A stretch of 64,000 bases of DNA from Motilimonas pumila (GTDB lineage Bacteria; Pseudomonadota; Gammaproteobacteria; Enterobacterales; CBDFNC01). Position 1 is the stretch's first letter. The number at the start of each line of letters is the position of its first letter. Below the pieces are notes generated by a model, which was not told where the DNA came from, searched no databases, and saw nothing but the letters and a program-made list of their open reading frames with translations. Position numbers and translations under genes: made by a program. This document shows, in pieces, positions 27,968 to 38,199 of this stretch. Location of the stretch: the NCBI RefSeq assembly GCF_003596335.1, contig NZ_QZCH01000009.1, positions 1 through 64,000 of the forward strand, written 5' to 3'.

Positions 27968-28693
27968 ATGCAGCTACATGATGCTCAAGCGCCATCTGAC
28001 TATCTACCGAGCGATTTAGCAAGAGCGATAGCCAACCCTTTATTTCCCCAAATTGATGCCTTACTTCGCAGTGGCCGTCATATCAGTAGTGACGATTTTC
28101 AGTTTCATCAGTTTTTATCCGATGCTTATGATGCTTTGGATTTATTTTATCGCCGCTATCAAGTCGAGCTAATAAAAGCGCCGGAAGGATTTTATTACCT
28201 GCGGCCCAAATCGACAGCCTTGATTGGTACCAGCATGCTAAGCGAGTTAGACATGCTGGTCGGTAAAGTACTGTGTTACATGTACTTAAGCCCGGAGAGA
28301 CTGGCCAATGAAGGCGTCTTTACCCAGCTTGAACTGCTTGAAGAGTTGTCGAATCTGGCCGATGAAACACAGCTGTTGCGCATGGTTAATCAGCGCAGCG
28401 GTGGTTCTGATCTTGATAAACAAAAATTAAAAGACAAGGTGAAAGGCAGCTTACGACGGTTGAAAAGGCTCGGCATGCTGACCTTTATCGCTGGCGTTGA
28501 AAAGTTTTCACTGAATGAGTCTGTCTTTCGATTTGGCGCCGATGTGCGCACCGATGAAGATCCGCGAGCAGTGCAGTTAAGGTTAATTCAGTCTGGCGAG
28601 GCCATCGTGCACGATGCGGATTTACCCCAAGCTGATGCTTTGCAAAATAATCAAGACAGTGACAACGAAGAACAATTAGGGCTAGAGGTATAA
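27968..28693 (+). CDS. mukE: Chromosome partition protein MukE (kite subunit)
   Basis: The 241-residue protein carries the tandem winged-helix (kite) subunit sequence: LPSDLARAIANPLFPQIDALLRSGRHIS, FLSDAYDALDLFYRRYQVELI, FYYLRPKSTALIGTSMLSELDMLVGKVLCYMYLSPER and KGSLRRLKRLGMLTFI. The length fits E. coli MukE (~234). It binds MukF and modulates the MukB ATPase. The stop TAA is followed by the mukB ATG one base later. The acidic C-terminal tail is typical. Confidence 0.97.
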   Translation: MQLHDAQAPSDYLPSDLARAIANPLFPQIDALLRSGRHISSDDFQFHQFLSDAYDALDLFYRRYQVELIKAPEGFYYLRPKSTALIGTSMLSELDMLVGKVLCYMYLSPERLANEGVFTQLELLEELSNLADETQLLRMVNQRSGGSDLDKQKLKDKVKGSLRRLKRLGMLTFIAGVEKFSLNESVFRFGADVRTDEDPRAVQLRLIQSGEAIVHDADLPQADALQNNQDSDNEEQLGLEV

Positions 28694-28694
28694 C

Positions 28695-31600
28695 ATGGCA
28701 AACCGCGGTAAGTTTCTTTCTTTAACCATGGTCAACTGGAATGGTTTTTTTGCCAGAACCTTCGAATTAGACCAATTAGTGACGACATTGTCAGGCGGTA
28801 ACGGGGCTGGTAAATCCACCACTATGGCGGCGTTTATCACGGCCATGATCCCAGATCAAAGCTTGCTCCATTTTCGAAATACTACCGAAGCTGGCAGCTC
28901 AAATGCTTCTCGAGATAAAGGCCTTTACGGTAAGCTAAAATCCGGCCCTTGCTATAGCGTATTGCAAGTCAAAAACTCTCATGACCAATTAATTTGGTTA
29001 GGCGTTCACTTAGAGCAGATAGCGGGCCGTGATAAAAAAGTGAACATAACGCCTTTTGCAGTGGTTGACTTACCAGCAGAGGTCAAGCCTACCGAGTTGT
29101 TACTGGAAACACTTGCCACTGGCCAAGCCAGAGTAAGGCCATTGAATGAATTGCGCCAAGCGGTTGCTGACATTGAAGGCACACGTGTGGCAAAGTTTAA
29201 CTCCATCAGTGAGTACCATAACTTTTTGTTTGAGATGGGTGTGATTCCTAAGAAAATGCGCGATCAAAAAGATCGTAGTAAATTCTACCGTCTCATTGAA
29301 GCTTCCCTCTACGGCGGTATCTCCAGCACGATTACGCGCTCGTTAAGAGATTACTTATTGCCAGAAAACAGCGGTATACGTAAAGCTTTCCAAGACATGG
29401 AAGCGGCGATAAAAGAAAACCGATACACCTTAGAGCGCATTAAACAAACCCAAACCGACAGGGATCTGTTCAAAAACCTGTTGACTGAAACCACCCATTA
29501 CGTGGCGGCTGAATACGTACGCCTTAATGGTCAAAAGCAAGCTTTATCCTCTGACGCGCTCGGGCAAAGAGAAAAACTGCAACATACCAAGCAAGTATTA
29601 AAAGAAGAGCAACACCGGATCCTCTTTCTGCAAAATGAATTGACCCATTTAGGGCAAAAAGAAGAGATGCTGGAACAAGAGTTAGAGCACGCCAGCGATA
29701 TTTTGCAGCGGGTGTTACAAGGCGTCGCGTTAAGCAATAAGATAACGCAATACCAGCAAGATATTGAGTTAACTCAAGCACAACTTGAAGAGCAGCAAGA
29801 AAAGTGCGAAGAAGCCAATATGCTGTTACTGGAAAGCGAGGAGAAAAAACAGCTCAGCGAAGCGGAAGTCGACTCCCTTAAAACCCAGTTAAGTGATTAC
29901 CAGCAGGCGCTGGATATCCAGCAAACCCGTGCAATTCAATATAATCAAGCCGTTACTGCGCTGTCTCAGGCACAAGCACTGTGTCAGACACCGCAGCTGG
30001 TTCCAGAGCTGGCTAATCAAGAGTTAAAGCAAGTAAAACGTAAAGAGGCCGAGTTAACGGAACAAGTCTTGGCCGCGAAACAAGCCTTATCGTTGGCGAA
30101 TGCTGCGCTTGAAAAGTATCAAGGTGCGTTTAATGCGGTGGCACAAATTGTGCCGCAAGTCAGCCGCTCAGCTGCCTTTGAACACGCTCAACAAGCATTA
30201 CAACAGCGCCAGCAATATCAAACAAGAGTACATAACCGCAACAGCATCCACACCGCACTAAAAGATGCGCAGCGCCAGGCTCAGCAGCAGAGAAAAGGCC
30301 AGGACTTAATTGCTGAATTGCAACAGTTAAGCGCGTTAAGTTTGGTTGACTCGGATGCTATTGCGCCGCAGCAAGACGCGTTAAATGAACAGTTGGCAAT
30401 GGTGGAGGCGCAACAAGCCGAGCTGGTTGATACCTTGGCCACCAATAAACAACGTTTAGTCGCGCTGGAGCAAACTAACAGTTCGCTGACTGAATTTGCC
30501 CCTAAATGGCTAGTGGCGAATACCGAGAAAGAAAAGCTTGAGCAAAGCTGTGAGCAAGCGTTAAACAGTGCGTCAGACGTTAGCCAAGTGATGCAACAAA
30601 CGTTGGCGAAAGAACAAAGTCTCAAACATCGAAAAGATGTGTTAAATGAAGAAAAGTCACAACTCGAAGCTCAAATTCGCAGTTTGCAAAATGCCGGTGG
30701 CGAAGCAAATGAAACCTTAAGCAGCATAGCGTTTGAGCTCGGCGGCGTATTGCTTAGCGACGTGTACGACGACATACCGCTAGAAGACGCCCCTTATTAC
30801 TCTGCGCTATACGGCCCTGCACGTTACGGCGTGGTTGTCAGAGACCTAGACCAAGCGATAGCCAAGTTGGCTGAAATAAGCGAATGCCCGGAAGATTTAT
30901 ATTTGATCCAAGGGGATCCTGATGCCTTTGATGAACAGCTTAACGATGCTCAAGAGTTGGACCAAGCCCTGCTGATCAGAACTGACCAGCGTCAAGTGCG
31001 TTATTCACCATTTCCTGCCACGCCATTATTTGGTCGCGCTGCTCGTGAAGCGCGGATCGCGCAGTGTGACAAGGCGCGAGATGAGCTTATTGAAGAGTTT
31101 GGCACTGTGTCGTTTGAGCAGCAAAAGCTATTGCGCTTATACAATCAATTTAATGACTTCATTTCTAGCCACCTCGCCGCCGCTTTTGCCGAGGATCCAC
31201 AAGCAGCCATTGCTGAAAACCAACGACTGGCTAAAACATTAGCTCAACAAAATCAGCAAAGTAAGGGCCAGCAACAAACCTTAGCCAATCAACTTAATGA
31301 GTTAAAGCACAGTCTACGACTGCTTGGTCAAATTGAGCCGATTGCTGATACTGTATTTGATCAAGAGGTCTCCTCACGCCTGATAGAGGCAGAGCAACAG
31401 CAGCAGGGGTTAATAGAGGCTGAGCAGTACCTTAAACAGCATCAGCAAGCGCTTGCCATTCTTGCTGAACAGGTCGATTACCTCAAGCATGATCCCGCAG
31501 ACATTGACGCGTTAAGCCTTCGCGTGACGCAGGCGGAAATGGCTTTAACCGAAACTAAACAGCAAAGCTATGCACTCGAGCAGGTGCAGGCAAGATTAGC

Positions 31601-33134
31601 CCACTTTGCTTACAGCGACGCGCAATCGTTATTAAGTGAAACCAGTAAAATTAACGATGAACTGAAAAATAAACTCGCTCAAGCTGATACCTTACGCCAG
31701 CAAGCGATCAGTGCAGAAAAGCAAACTCGTGAGCGTTTCAACCAAGAACAACAAACCAAGGTAGCACTTGATGCTGGGTTAAAAGCCAAGTTGCAAACGT
31801 TAACAGAAAACCAAACCGAATTATCTGCCTTGGGCGTGGCCATTAGCGCTGACAGCGAAAGCACGGCGAAGGCAAAAAAAGCGGATCTGCAACAAGACTT
31901 GGTCGCAACCAGACAAAAGCGTACCAGCAGCGATGCCCATCTGACGATCACTAAGAAAGAAGTCACGACCTTAGGTGCTAGCCTAAAAGCGGTACGTAAA
32001 ACATACCAACAAGCCCGAGCGGCATTAGTGAAGCACAAACTGGGTTGGAGTACAGTGAAAACGCTGGCCGCTGATAATGATGTTGCGAGACGTTTGCACC
32101 GACCTGAATTGGCGTATTTAGATGCGGAAGAGCTGAAGTCAATGTCTGATAAGGCGCTGGGCTCTTTACGCGCTGCAGTGGCACATGATGAAGACTTAAG
32201 GGATGCATTGCGTTTTTCTGAAGACAATCGTCAACCTGAGCGCAAGGTCATGTTTTATGTGACCGTGTATCAATATTTAAAACAACGTATCCGACACGAT
32301 ATTATTCGCAGTGACGATCCTGTTGAAGCGATCGAAGAAATGGAAATTGAACTGGCGCGACTCACTGATGAGTTGAAACAACGAGAAGGTCACTTGTCTA
32401 TTTCAGCCCATGAGGTCGCGAGCAAGATAAACAACACCATCCGACGCGAACAGAACCGAATTCGGGCGTTAAATCAAGGCTTACAAAGCATCGCCTTTGG
32501 TCAAGTTGCGGGCGTAAGATTGAATGTTTCTTTGCGCGAGGCGTATTCCTCTTTGCTTAATGCATTAGCAGAGCAGGGCTCTCAGCACCAAGATTTGTTT
32601 GGTAACAGTGAGCTTAGTTTCTCAGAAGCCATGGCGAAATTGTTCCAGCGCTTAAATCCACACATCGACCAAGGTGAGCGCAGTCACCAAGTGCTTGGTG
32701 AAGCCTTGTTGGATTATCGTAACTACCTTGAGATGCAGATTGAGGTGTGCCGTGGCACTGAAGGCTGGTTAAGAGCGGAAAGTGGTGCTTTATCAACGGG
32801 TGAAGCCATCGGTACTGGCCAAGCTATCTTATTGATGGTATTGCATTCATGGGAAGAAGAGTCGCGTCGGTTCCGTGCCCGTGACATTTTACCGTGTCGT
32901 TTACTATTCTTAGATGAAGCTGCACGACTCGATGCTCGTTCAATCAATACCTTGTTTGAATTGTGTGAAAGGCAAAATATGCAGCTTGTGATTGCAGCTC
33001 CTGAAAATATCAGTCCAGAAAACGGCACAACGTACAAGTTGATCAGAAAAACGCATGGAAATCATGAACATGTTCACGTTGTTGGTTTACGCGGCTTTGG
33101 ATATGGTAAACAAGAGGTAGAATTAACCGTCTAA
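28695..33134 (+). CDS. mukB: Chromosome partition protein MukB (SMC-like ATPase)
   Basis: The 1479-residue protein is close to the 1486 of E. coli MukB. The N-terminal head opens with MANRGKFLSLTMVNWNGFFARTF and Walker A SGGNGAGKSTT (~residues 34-44). Long coiled coils (~250-650 and 800-1200) flank a hinge around residues 665-790 (AFELGGVLLSDVYDDI..., GPARYGVVVRDL). The C-terminal head has the signature LSTGEAIGTGQAILLMVLHSWE and Walker B RLLFLDEAARLD. It is the DNA-entrapping ATPase of the MukBEF condensin that organises and segregates the chromosome. A fourth gene follows 24 bases on. Confidence 0.98.
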   Translation: MANRGKFLSLTMVNWNGFFARTFELDQLVTTLSGGNGAGKSTTMAAFITAMIPDQSLLHFRNTTEAGSSNASRDKGLYGKLKSGPCYSVLQVKNSHDQLIWLGVHLEQIAGRDKKVNITPFAVVDLPAEVKPTELLLETLATGQARVRPLNELRQAVADIEGTRVAKFNSISEYHNFLFEMGVIPKKMRDQKDRSKFYRLIEASLYGGISSTITRSLRDYLLPENSGIRKAFQDMEAAIKENRYTLERIKQTQTDRDLFKNLLTETTHYVAAEYVRLNGQKQALSSDALGQREKLQHTKQVLKEEQHRILFLQNELTHLGQKEEMLEQELEHASDILQRVLQGVALSNKITQYQQDIELTQAQLEEQQEKCEEANMLLLESEEKKQLSEAEVDSLKTQLSDYQQALDIQQTRAIQYNQAVTALSQAQALCQTPQLVPELANQELKQVKRKEAELTEQVLAAKQALSLANAALEKYQGAFNAVAQIVPQVSRSAAFEHAQQALQQRQQYQTRVHNRNSIHTALKDAQRQAQQQRKGQDLIAELQQLSALSLVDSDAIAPQQDALNEQLAMVEAQQAELVDTLATNKQRLVALEQTNSSLTEFAPKWLVANTEKEKLEQSCEQALNSASDVSQVMQQTLAKEQSLKHRKDVLNEEKSQLEAQIRSLQNAGGEANETLSSIAFELGGVLLSDVYDDIPLEDAPYYSALYGPARYGVVVRDLDQAIAKLAEISECPEDLYLIQGDPDAFDEQLNDAQELDQALLIRTDQRQVRYSPFPATPLFGRAAREARIAQCDKARDELIEEFGTVSFEQQKLLRLYNQFNDFISSHLAAAFAEDPQAAIAENQRLAKTLAQQNQQSKGQQQTLANQLNELKHSLRLLGQIEPIADTVFDQEVSSRLIEAEQQQQGLIEAEQYLKQHQQALAILAEQVDYLKHDPADIDALSLRVTQAEMALTETKQQSYALEQVQARLAHFAYSDAQSLLSETSKINDELKNKLAQADTLRQQAISAEKQTRERFNQEQQTKVALDAGLKAKLQTLTENQTELSALGVAISADSESTAKAKKADLQQDLVATRQKRTSSDAHLTITKKEVTTLGASLKAVRKTYQQARAALVKHKLGWSTVKTLAADNDVARRLHRPELAYLDAEELKSMSDKALGSLRAAVAHDEDLRDALRFSEDNRQPERKVMFYVTVYQYLKQRIRHDIIRSDDPVEAIEEMEIELARLTDELKQREGHLSISAHEVASKINNTIRREQNRIRALNQGLQSIAFGQVAGVRLNVSLREAYSSLLNALAEQGSQHQDLFGNSELSFSEAMAKLFQRLNPHIDQGERSHQVLGEALLDYRNYLEMQIEVCRGTEGWLRAESGALSTGEAIGTGQAILLMVLHSWEEESRRFRARDILPCRLLFLDEAARLDARSINTLFELCERQNMQLVIAAPENISPENGTTYKLIRKTHGNHEHVHVVGLRGFGYGKQEVELTV

Positions 33135-33158
33135 TATTTGTCCGTAAGTGAGGGTGAG

Positions 33159-34091
33159 GTGGCTGGAATTTTCGATAACGAATACATCCAACAAGCCGCT
33201 CGCCAGCTTATGTTAGGCGCTGAGATACAATTGAATCACAGCGCCTTACAACCCCTTAAACACCTCTTTTCACAACATAAACTGTTCGCCATTGTCCGCG
33301 GTGACCGGGTATCGTTGACTCCTCAAGGCAAGCAATACTTCAGGCAGCAAATGCAACAGGCCACTACCGTAGAGCATGATGATCCTGAGGCCGACCTACT
33401 CAGTTTGCATATAGCGCTGCCTGCCATTGTTAACCAACAAGTGATCGCTTCATTGTTACAGCGGGATAGGCTCAGCTCGTTAAGCCAAGCTACACAAGCA
33501 TTGTTAGCGGATACGCAATTGACTGCCAGCACCGACGACATACTGAGAATAAGAGCGGAAACGGCTTTTAGCTTGTATTTAACTGACGGCAGTTTATTGG
33601 ACCTAAGCGCCATGTTGAAACTCTCCAATGAAGTGGCACTTAGTCAACGTATGTTAATGGGCATCAGCAAAGTTTTGCCAGCAAACACCGACTTTCAATA
33701 CGTGATCACTGTGCAGCAACTTGGTGCATTTATCGAAATGCCAATGAAGCCACAATGTATTTATTTGTATTGCCCAGATGAGCAATCGGCACTGGCCCAT
33801 GACTTTCTCAAATTATTGCCAGCCAGTATCAAGTGGTACCACTTTGCCGATTTGGCCCAAGACAGTATTAACCAAGCTAAGCAATTAGCAGTAGACACAG
33901 GAAGGCCCTGTAAACCGCTGATACCAAGACATTTTAAGCAAGCTATTAGGTTTTACGCCAAACCGGTCGCAGACTCGGGTAAATCAGCCTGGCAGCTGAG
34001 TACATTGTCGCCTGAGTTGGCTGCACGGTTAGCGCCATTAATCGAAAATGAGTTATGGTTAGAGCAAGAAGTATTGATTTATTGTTTGTAG
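33159..34091 (+). CDS. MukB-linked protein resembling JetD/MksG (DUF2220-like Toprim), catalytically degenerate
   Basis: I chose the GTG at 33159 (GAGG six bases upstream), giving 310 residues; a TTG at 33138 would add seven. It begins with winged-helix-like sequence (~1-65, ending VSLTPQGKQYF). The C-terminal ~130 residues follow the order of the JetD/MksG Toprim domain: YVITVQQLGAFIEMP where JetD has a Val-Glu-Asn strand; CIYLYCPDEQSALAHDFLKLLP; IKWYHFADLAQDSINQAKQLA where JetD has YWGDxDxxG; and a final WLEQEVL where JetD has RLEQER. The conserved Glu is Gln and the second Asp is Ala, so metal-dependent nicking is unlikely. Placement in the mukFEB transcript suggests a condensin partner. 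The homology is by eye, from remembered motifs. Confidence 0.55.
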   Translation: MAGIFDNEYIQQAARQLMLGAEIQLNHSALQPLKHLFSQHKLFAIVRGDRVSLTPQGKQYFRQQMQQATTVEHDDPEADLLSLHIALPAIVNQQVIASLLQRDRLSSLSQATQALLADTQLTASTDDILRIRAETAFSLYLTDGSLLDLSAMLKLSNEVALSQRMLMGISKVLPANTDFQYVITVQQLGAFIEMPMKPQCIYLYCPDEQSALAHDFLKLLPASIKWYHFADLAQDSINQAKQLAVDTGRPCKPLIPRHFKQAIRFYAKPVADSGKSAWQLSTLSPELAARLAPLIENELWLEQEVLIYCL

Positions 34092-34160
34092 GTTTCAGCG
34101 ACAAAGGCTAGAGCAAAGGGGCAGTGTTGCCTGCAACTGAACGCTGCAGGCGAATGGAGT

Positions 34161-34928
34161 TTACCATTTCTTCTTGGGTTGAAAGAGTACGTCTAATTCG
34201 TCGACTTCTTTGTCTTGACGCTCTTTTAAATCAGAATCACTGGCTTGTTTAAGCTGCTTCAGTAAATCCTGTTTCATTTGCATCATTTGTTCTAGCTTAG
34301 ATTGCAGGTATTCGTCGCGGTCTGGCAGCGAGTTTAACGTTTCAATCGCTTTATCTAACAATTGCTTAGAGGTACCAAATTGGCGATTCAGTTTTGCGCC
34401 GTTGGCACGGGTGAGGGCATTCTCAATATTAATTTTTAATTGCATGAGTTCTAAACGGCGGTTTTCAGCCACAAAGATAGGTGTTTGCACTTTACCTTTT
34501 GAGTGCTCTGAGCGCACGATAGCACGGATTTTTTTGACCACTTGAAGCATCATAACCGCTTGTTTGTCGTTGTCCGGCATGCGTAGGCTGGCATCTGAAG
34601 GTTGAGTATAATTCTGAGCGATTTGAGTTAACTGGCCATTTATGTCCTTGATCCTTTGATTAACTTGTTTCAGTCCAGGATCGACTTGTTGGATCGACGT
34701 CAACGCGTCGAGAATACGATTATGCAAGATGATCAGTAATTCTTTACTAAACGGGATTCGAGATGCTTGTAGCAGCATTTCATCGGTTTCAGTAATGATG
34801 GCCTTTTGTTTAACTATGGTAGCGCGCTTTTCAGCTTCTACTTTTTGTTTGTATTGTTGGATTATGTTGTAACCAATGATCAGAAAAAGTAAAACACCGG
34901 CTAATAAAAGTATCAAAGGAAGAACCAT
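34161..34928 (-). CDS. Membrane-anchored coiled-coil protein of unknown function
   Basis: The 255-residue protein has a single N-terminal membrane helix (residues ~3-22, LPLILLLAGVLLFLIIGYNII) and a long, mainly alpha-helical, charged body with heptad-like stretches (~25-55, 80-110, 160-240). It has no cysteine pairs and no enzymatic motif. The C-terminus ends in DVLFQPKKKW. Similar proteins occur in marine gammaproteobacteria and are sometimes labelled DNA repair proteins without evidence I can see. It is transcribed in the same direction as the histidine kinase 75 bases upstream and could be co-expressed with it. Confidence 0.65.
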   Translation of the reverse strand: MVLPLILLLAGVLLFLIIGYNIIQQYKQKVEAEKRATIVKQKAIITETDEMLLQASRIPFSKELLIILHNRILDALTSIQQVDPGLKQVNQRIKDINGQLTQIAQNYTQPSDASLRMPDNDKQAVMMLQVVKKIRAIVRSEHSKGKVQTPIFVAENRRLELMQLKINIENALTRANGAKLNRQFGTSKQLLDKAIETLNSLPDRDEYLQSKLEQMMQMKQDLLKQLKQASDSDLKERQDKEVDELDVLFQPKKKW

Positions 34929-35002
34929 ACATCCCTCAGTTCGTGGTTAAATAAGTGTCGTGGTTAAATAAGTGGCAACACCCATCATAAAGTATGAATA
35001 AG

Positions 35003-35692
35003 TCATGGTAAGGTAAGCATAAACTGACTGCCGCCCAACTCACCGCCATTTTTTAAAGATATGTGACCTGTATTGTCATTTATCTGGTGGGCCGAAGCGA
35101 TCTTCTTCGCCAAGAATAAACCAAGCCCGGTTCGTCCTCGGGTAGAATCAAAATCTGCCAATTCGTTTTCCCCTAATTGTAACATCTGTTCTGGGTAGCC
35201 AGGACCATTGTCTTCAACCAGGATTTCCAGCTGCATATTATGAATTTTAGCCGATATTTTGATTTTGTCTTTAGTGTAACGTAATGAATTCACAAGAATA
35301 TCATTCATTAAATAGGTAATAAGCTCAGTATCCATGTACCAGGTAAGGTCAGGATCAACGTTTAAATGAATGTCTATTTTTTTGTTTTCAGACAAAGTTT
35401 GATTGCGTGTTATTTGCTCTTCTAATAGTTCAAACACAAATTGCTCTGAAATATTGATAGGCAACTTTTGTTTTTCATAGCGATAAAGTGCAAGCAATTG
35501 CATTAAGCCGCTGTTTAAGCGCGAGGCTTCGTAGTGTAAAGTCGCAATTTGTTTGGATTTTTCTGGGGATGTGTCTTCGATGTCTGCCGCCAAGGTTTCA
35601 ATTGACTGCAGTAACATGAACAATGAGTTTTTCATGTCGTGTACTGCGGTAACAAGTACCGCAGCGAAGTCTAAATTGTCATCTTGGGCCAT
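35003..35692 (-). CDS. Soluble sensor histidine kinase, orphan
   Basis: The 229-residue protein is a bare kinase core. The H-box is AAVLVTAVHDMKNSL (phospho-His ~18), followed by the dimerisation helices, then the ATP-binding domain with N-box LMNDILVNSLRYTKD, G1 VEDNGPGYPEQM and G2 GRTGLGLFLAKKIAS. It has no membrane segment and no sensory, HAMP or PAS domain, and no response regulator is adjacent. It could be controlled by a partner protein, or act on a regulator encoded elsewhere. It is divergent from cysB with a 133-base gap. Confidence 0.85.
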   Translation of the reverse strand: MAQDDNLDFAAVLVTAVHDMKNSLFMLLQSIETLAADIEDTSPEKSKQIATLHYEASRLNSGLMQLLALYRYEKQKLPINISEQFVFELLEEQITRNQTLSENKKIDIHLNVDPDLTWYMDTELITYLMNDILVNSLRYTKDKIKISAKIHNMQLEILVEDNGPGYPEQMLQLGENELADFDSTRGRTGLGLFLAKKIASAHQINDNTGHISLKNGGELGGSQFMLTLP

Positions 35693-35795
35693 AAAACACC
35701 ATAAAATTGACTAAAATTAACGGCTTTCAGCTTACCTTTTGCTATCTTTGCGGTAAAGTTAAAAAAGTCTCTTTCCCTTTGTAGATTAAAATTAG

Positions 35796-36800
<1,005 letters not shown>

Positions 36801-36803
36801 CCA

Positions 36804-37607
36804 ATGAACAGGCTGATGACTCGTGTGCCTGTTTCATCAATTCAGCGACGGCGCCAGATTATCTCTCGCGCTGTTGCTGGTATCTTTTTGACATTATTTT
36901 CTCACTCTCTGTCTGCCAGGCAAAATTTGTCTGTTGCCACCGACCAATGGCCCCCATTTCGTATTTTAACCCAACAAAACCAATTCACGGGCTTTGATAT
37001 AGAATTGCTACACGGTTTGTCAAAACACACAGGTATTGATTTTAGTGTGCAGCGGTTTCCTTGGGCGAGGGCGTTAAAACGCATGGAATATGGTCAAGTG
37101 AATATGATGTCCGGACTGGCTTTTACTTTTGAGCGTTCACAGTATATTGACTATGTGAAACCGGCCTATTTTTATTGCAATCCTGCTTTCTACATTCCCA
37201 AACACAGTGACTACGACATTGAGAGTTACGACGATTTATACCACCACAGTGTTGGCTATGTTATTGATTCAGCATATTTTGAGCCCTTTGACAGTGATCA
37301 ACAAATTTTTAAAAAAGGCCTTGCGACTGAGCGACAACTCATCAACATGTTGGCGAAGGGCCGCATCGCGGTAATGGTGGGCACAGATTGTCAGGTCGAT
37401 TACGAAATCTCGGATCTGAAGTTATGGCATAAGATAAAAAAAGCGCAATATGTGCCTAATTCTCACGTTGCACTCTATTTAGGTATTTCAAAATATTATG
37501 CTAACGAAGAACTCAAACAAAAATTGAGAGAGGGCTTATTAACCATGTTCCGTAATGGCGAAATTTCAGCGCTAAAGTTGAAGTATTTTGGTATATCGCA
37601 ACATTGA
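36804..37607 (+). CDS. Periplasmic solute-binding protein, family 3 (amino-acid type)
   Basis: The 267-residue protein has an N-terminal signal peptide after a basic start (hydrophobic ~21-36, ending SLSARQ) and a bilobed SBP_bac_3 domain: LSVATDQWPPFRILTQQNQFTGFDIELLHGL, FPWARALKRMEYGQVNMMSGLAFTFERSQYIDYVKPAYF, and LINMLAKGRIAVMVGTDCQVDYEI. No permease or ATPase gene is nearby, so it may act as an orphan binding protein or sensor. It starts 3 bases after cysB and is probably co-transcribed, raising the possibility of cystine or another sulfur ligand, which is inference only. Confidence 0.8.
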   Translation: MNRLMTRVPVSSIQRRRQIISRAVAGIFLTLFSHSLSARQNLSVATDQWPPFRILTQQNQFTGFDIELLHGLSKHTGIDFSVQRFPWARALKRMEYGQVNMMSGLAFTFERSQYIDYVKPAYFYCNPAFYIPKHSDYDIESYDDLYHHSVGYVIDSAYFEPFDSDQQIFKKGLATERQLINMLAKGRIAVMVGTDCQVDYEISDLKLWHKIKKAQYVPNSHVALYLGISKYYANEELKQKLREGLLTMFRNGEISALKLKYFGISQH

Positions 37608-37629
37608 GCCCAAACATAAAACCTGTTTG

Positions 37630-38199
37630 TTACAGGCTAACCTGTCGGCATAAGCTATCGATAATGGCTGCTGTTGCTCCCCAAATCAGCTTTCCTTGAT
37701 AGGGTATCCAGGTGATACGTTGCGGGCCATAATGCATTTTATGCTTACTGTGGTGCCTGTTTTGCATCGCGTGCTGCAGTGGCATAAAGAAAATGTCTGC
37801 TACTTCATTGCGGTCTGGGACTAATTGAAAACCCTGACTGAGCGTCGCGACAACGGGAGTGACTTCAAACCCGGTAGCGGTATAGAAAGGCGGTAAATTT
37901 CCCAATACTTGGATATATTGCTGCTTTAACTGAATCTCTTCTTCGCTTTCTCGCAAAGCTGTTGCCGTCAGTGAGGCATCACTGGGTTCAAGCTTCCCCC
38001 CTGGAAACGCAATTTGTCCGCCGTGGTGGCGTAAATGAAAAGCACGCTGAGTCAGGAGAATTTGCCACTGTTGGCCGTTTTTTACTAAGCCAACTAAAAC
38101 GGCAGACTGCCTTGCTGCTTGCTGCCATCGTTGATTTTGTGCAGGATCATCAATGGCTTGATTAAGGTGTAAGCGATAACGACTAGTGAGGTGGTTCAT
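37630..38199 (-). CDS. NUDIX hydrolase, CoA pyrophosphatase-like (NudL)
   Basis: The start at 38199 (MNHLTSRYRLHLNQA) gives 190 residues; the frame is open further upstream into pabB but without conservation. The UPF0035/CoA motif precedes the Nudix box: LLTQRAFHLRHHGGQIAFPGGKLEPSD, then SLTATALRESEEEIQL with the REXXEE metal-binding core. It probably hydrolyses CoA or acyl-CoA to phosphopantetheine and 3',5'-ADP. The gene overlaps the end of pabB by 17 bases, so translation is likely coupled; nudL next to pabB is also seen in enterobacteria. Confidence 0.88.
   Translation of the reverse strand: MNHLTSRYRLHLNQAIDDPAQNQRWQQAARQSAVLVGLVKNGQQWQILLTQRAFHLRHHGGQIAFPGGKLEPSDASLTATALRESEEEIQLKQQYIQVLGNLPPFYTATGFEVTPVVATLSQGFQLVPDRNEVADIFFMPLQHAMQNRHHSKHKMHYGPQRITWIPYQGKLIWGATAAIIDSLCRQVSL

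Noticed and set aside
29524..29781. 85-residue hydrophobic frame antisense to mukB
   Set aside because: Apparent membrane segments are an antisense reflection of the Gln/Glu/Leu codons of the MukB coiled coil; no other support.
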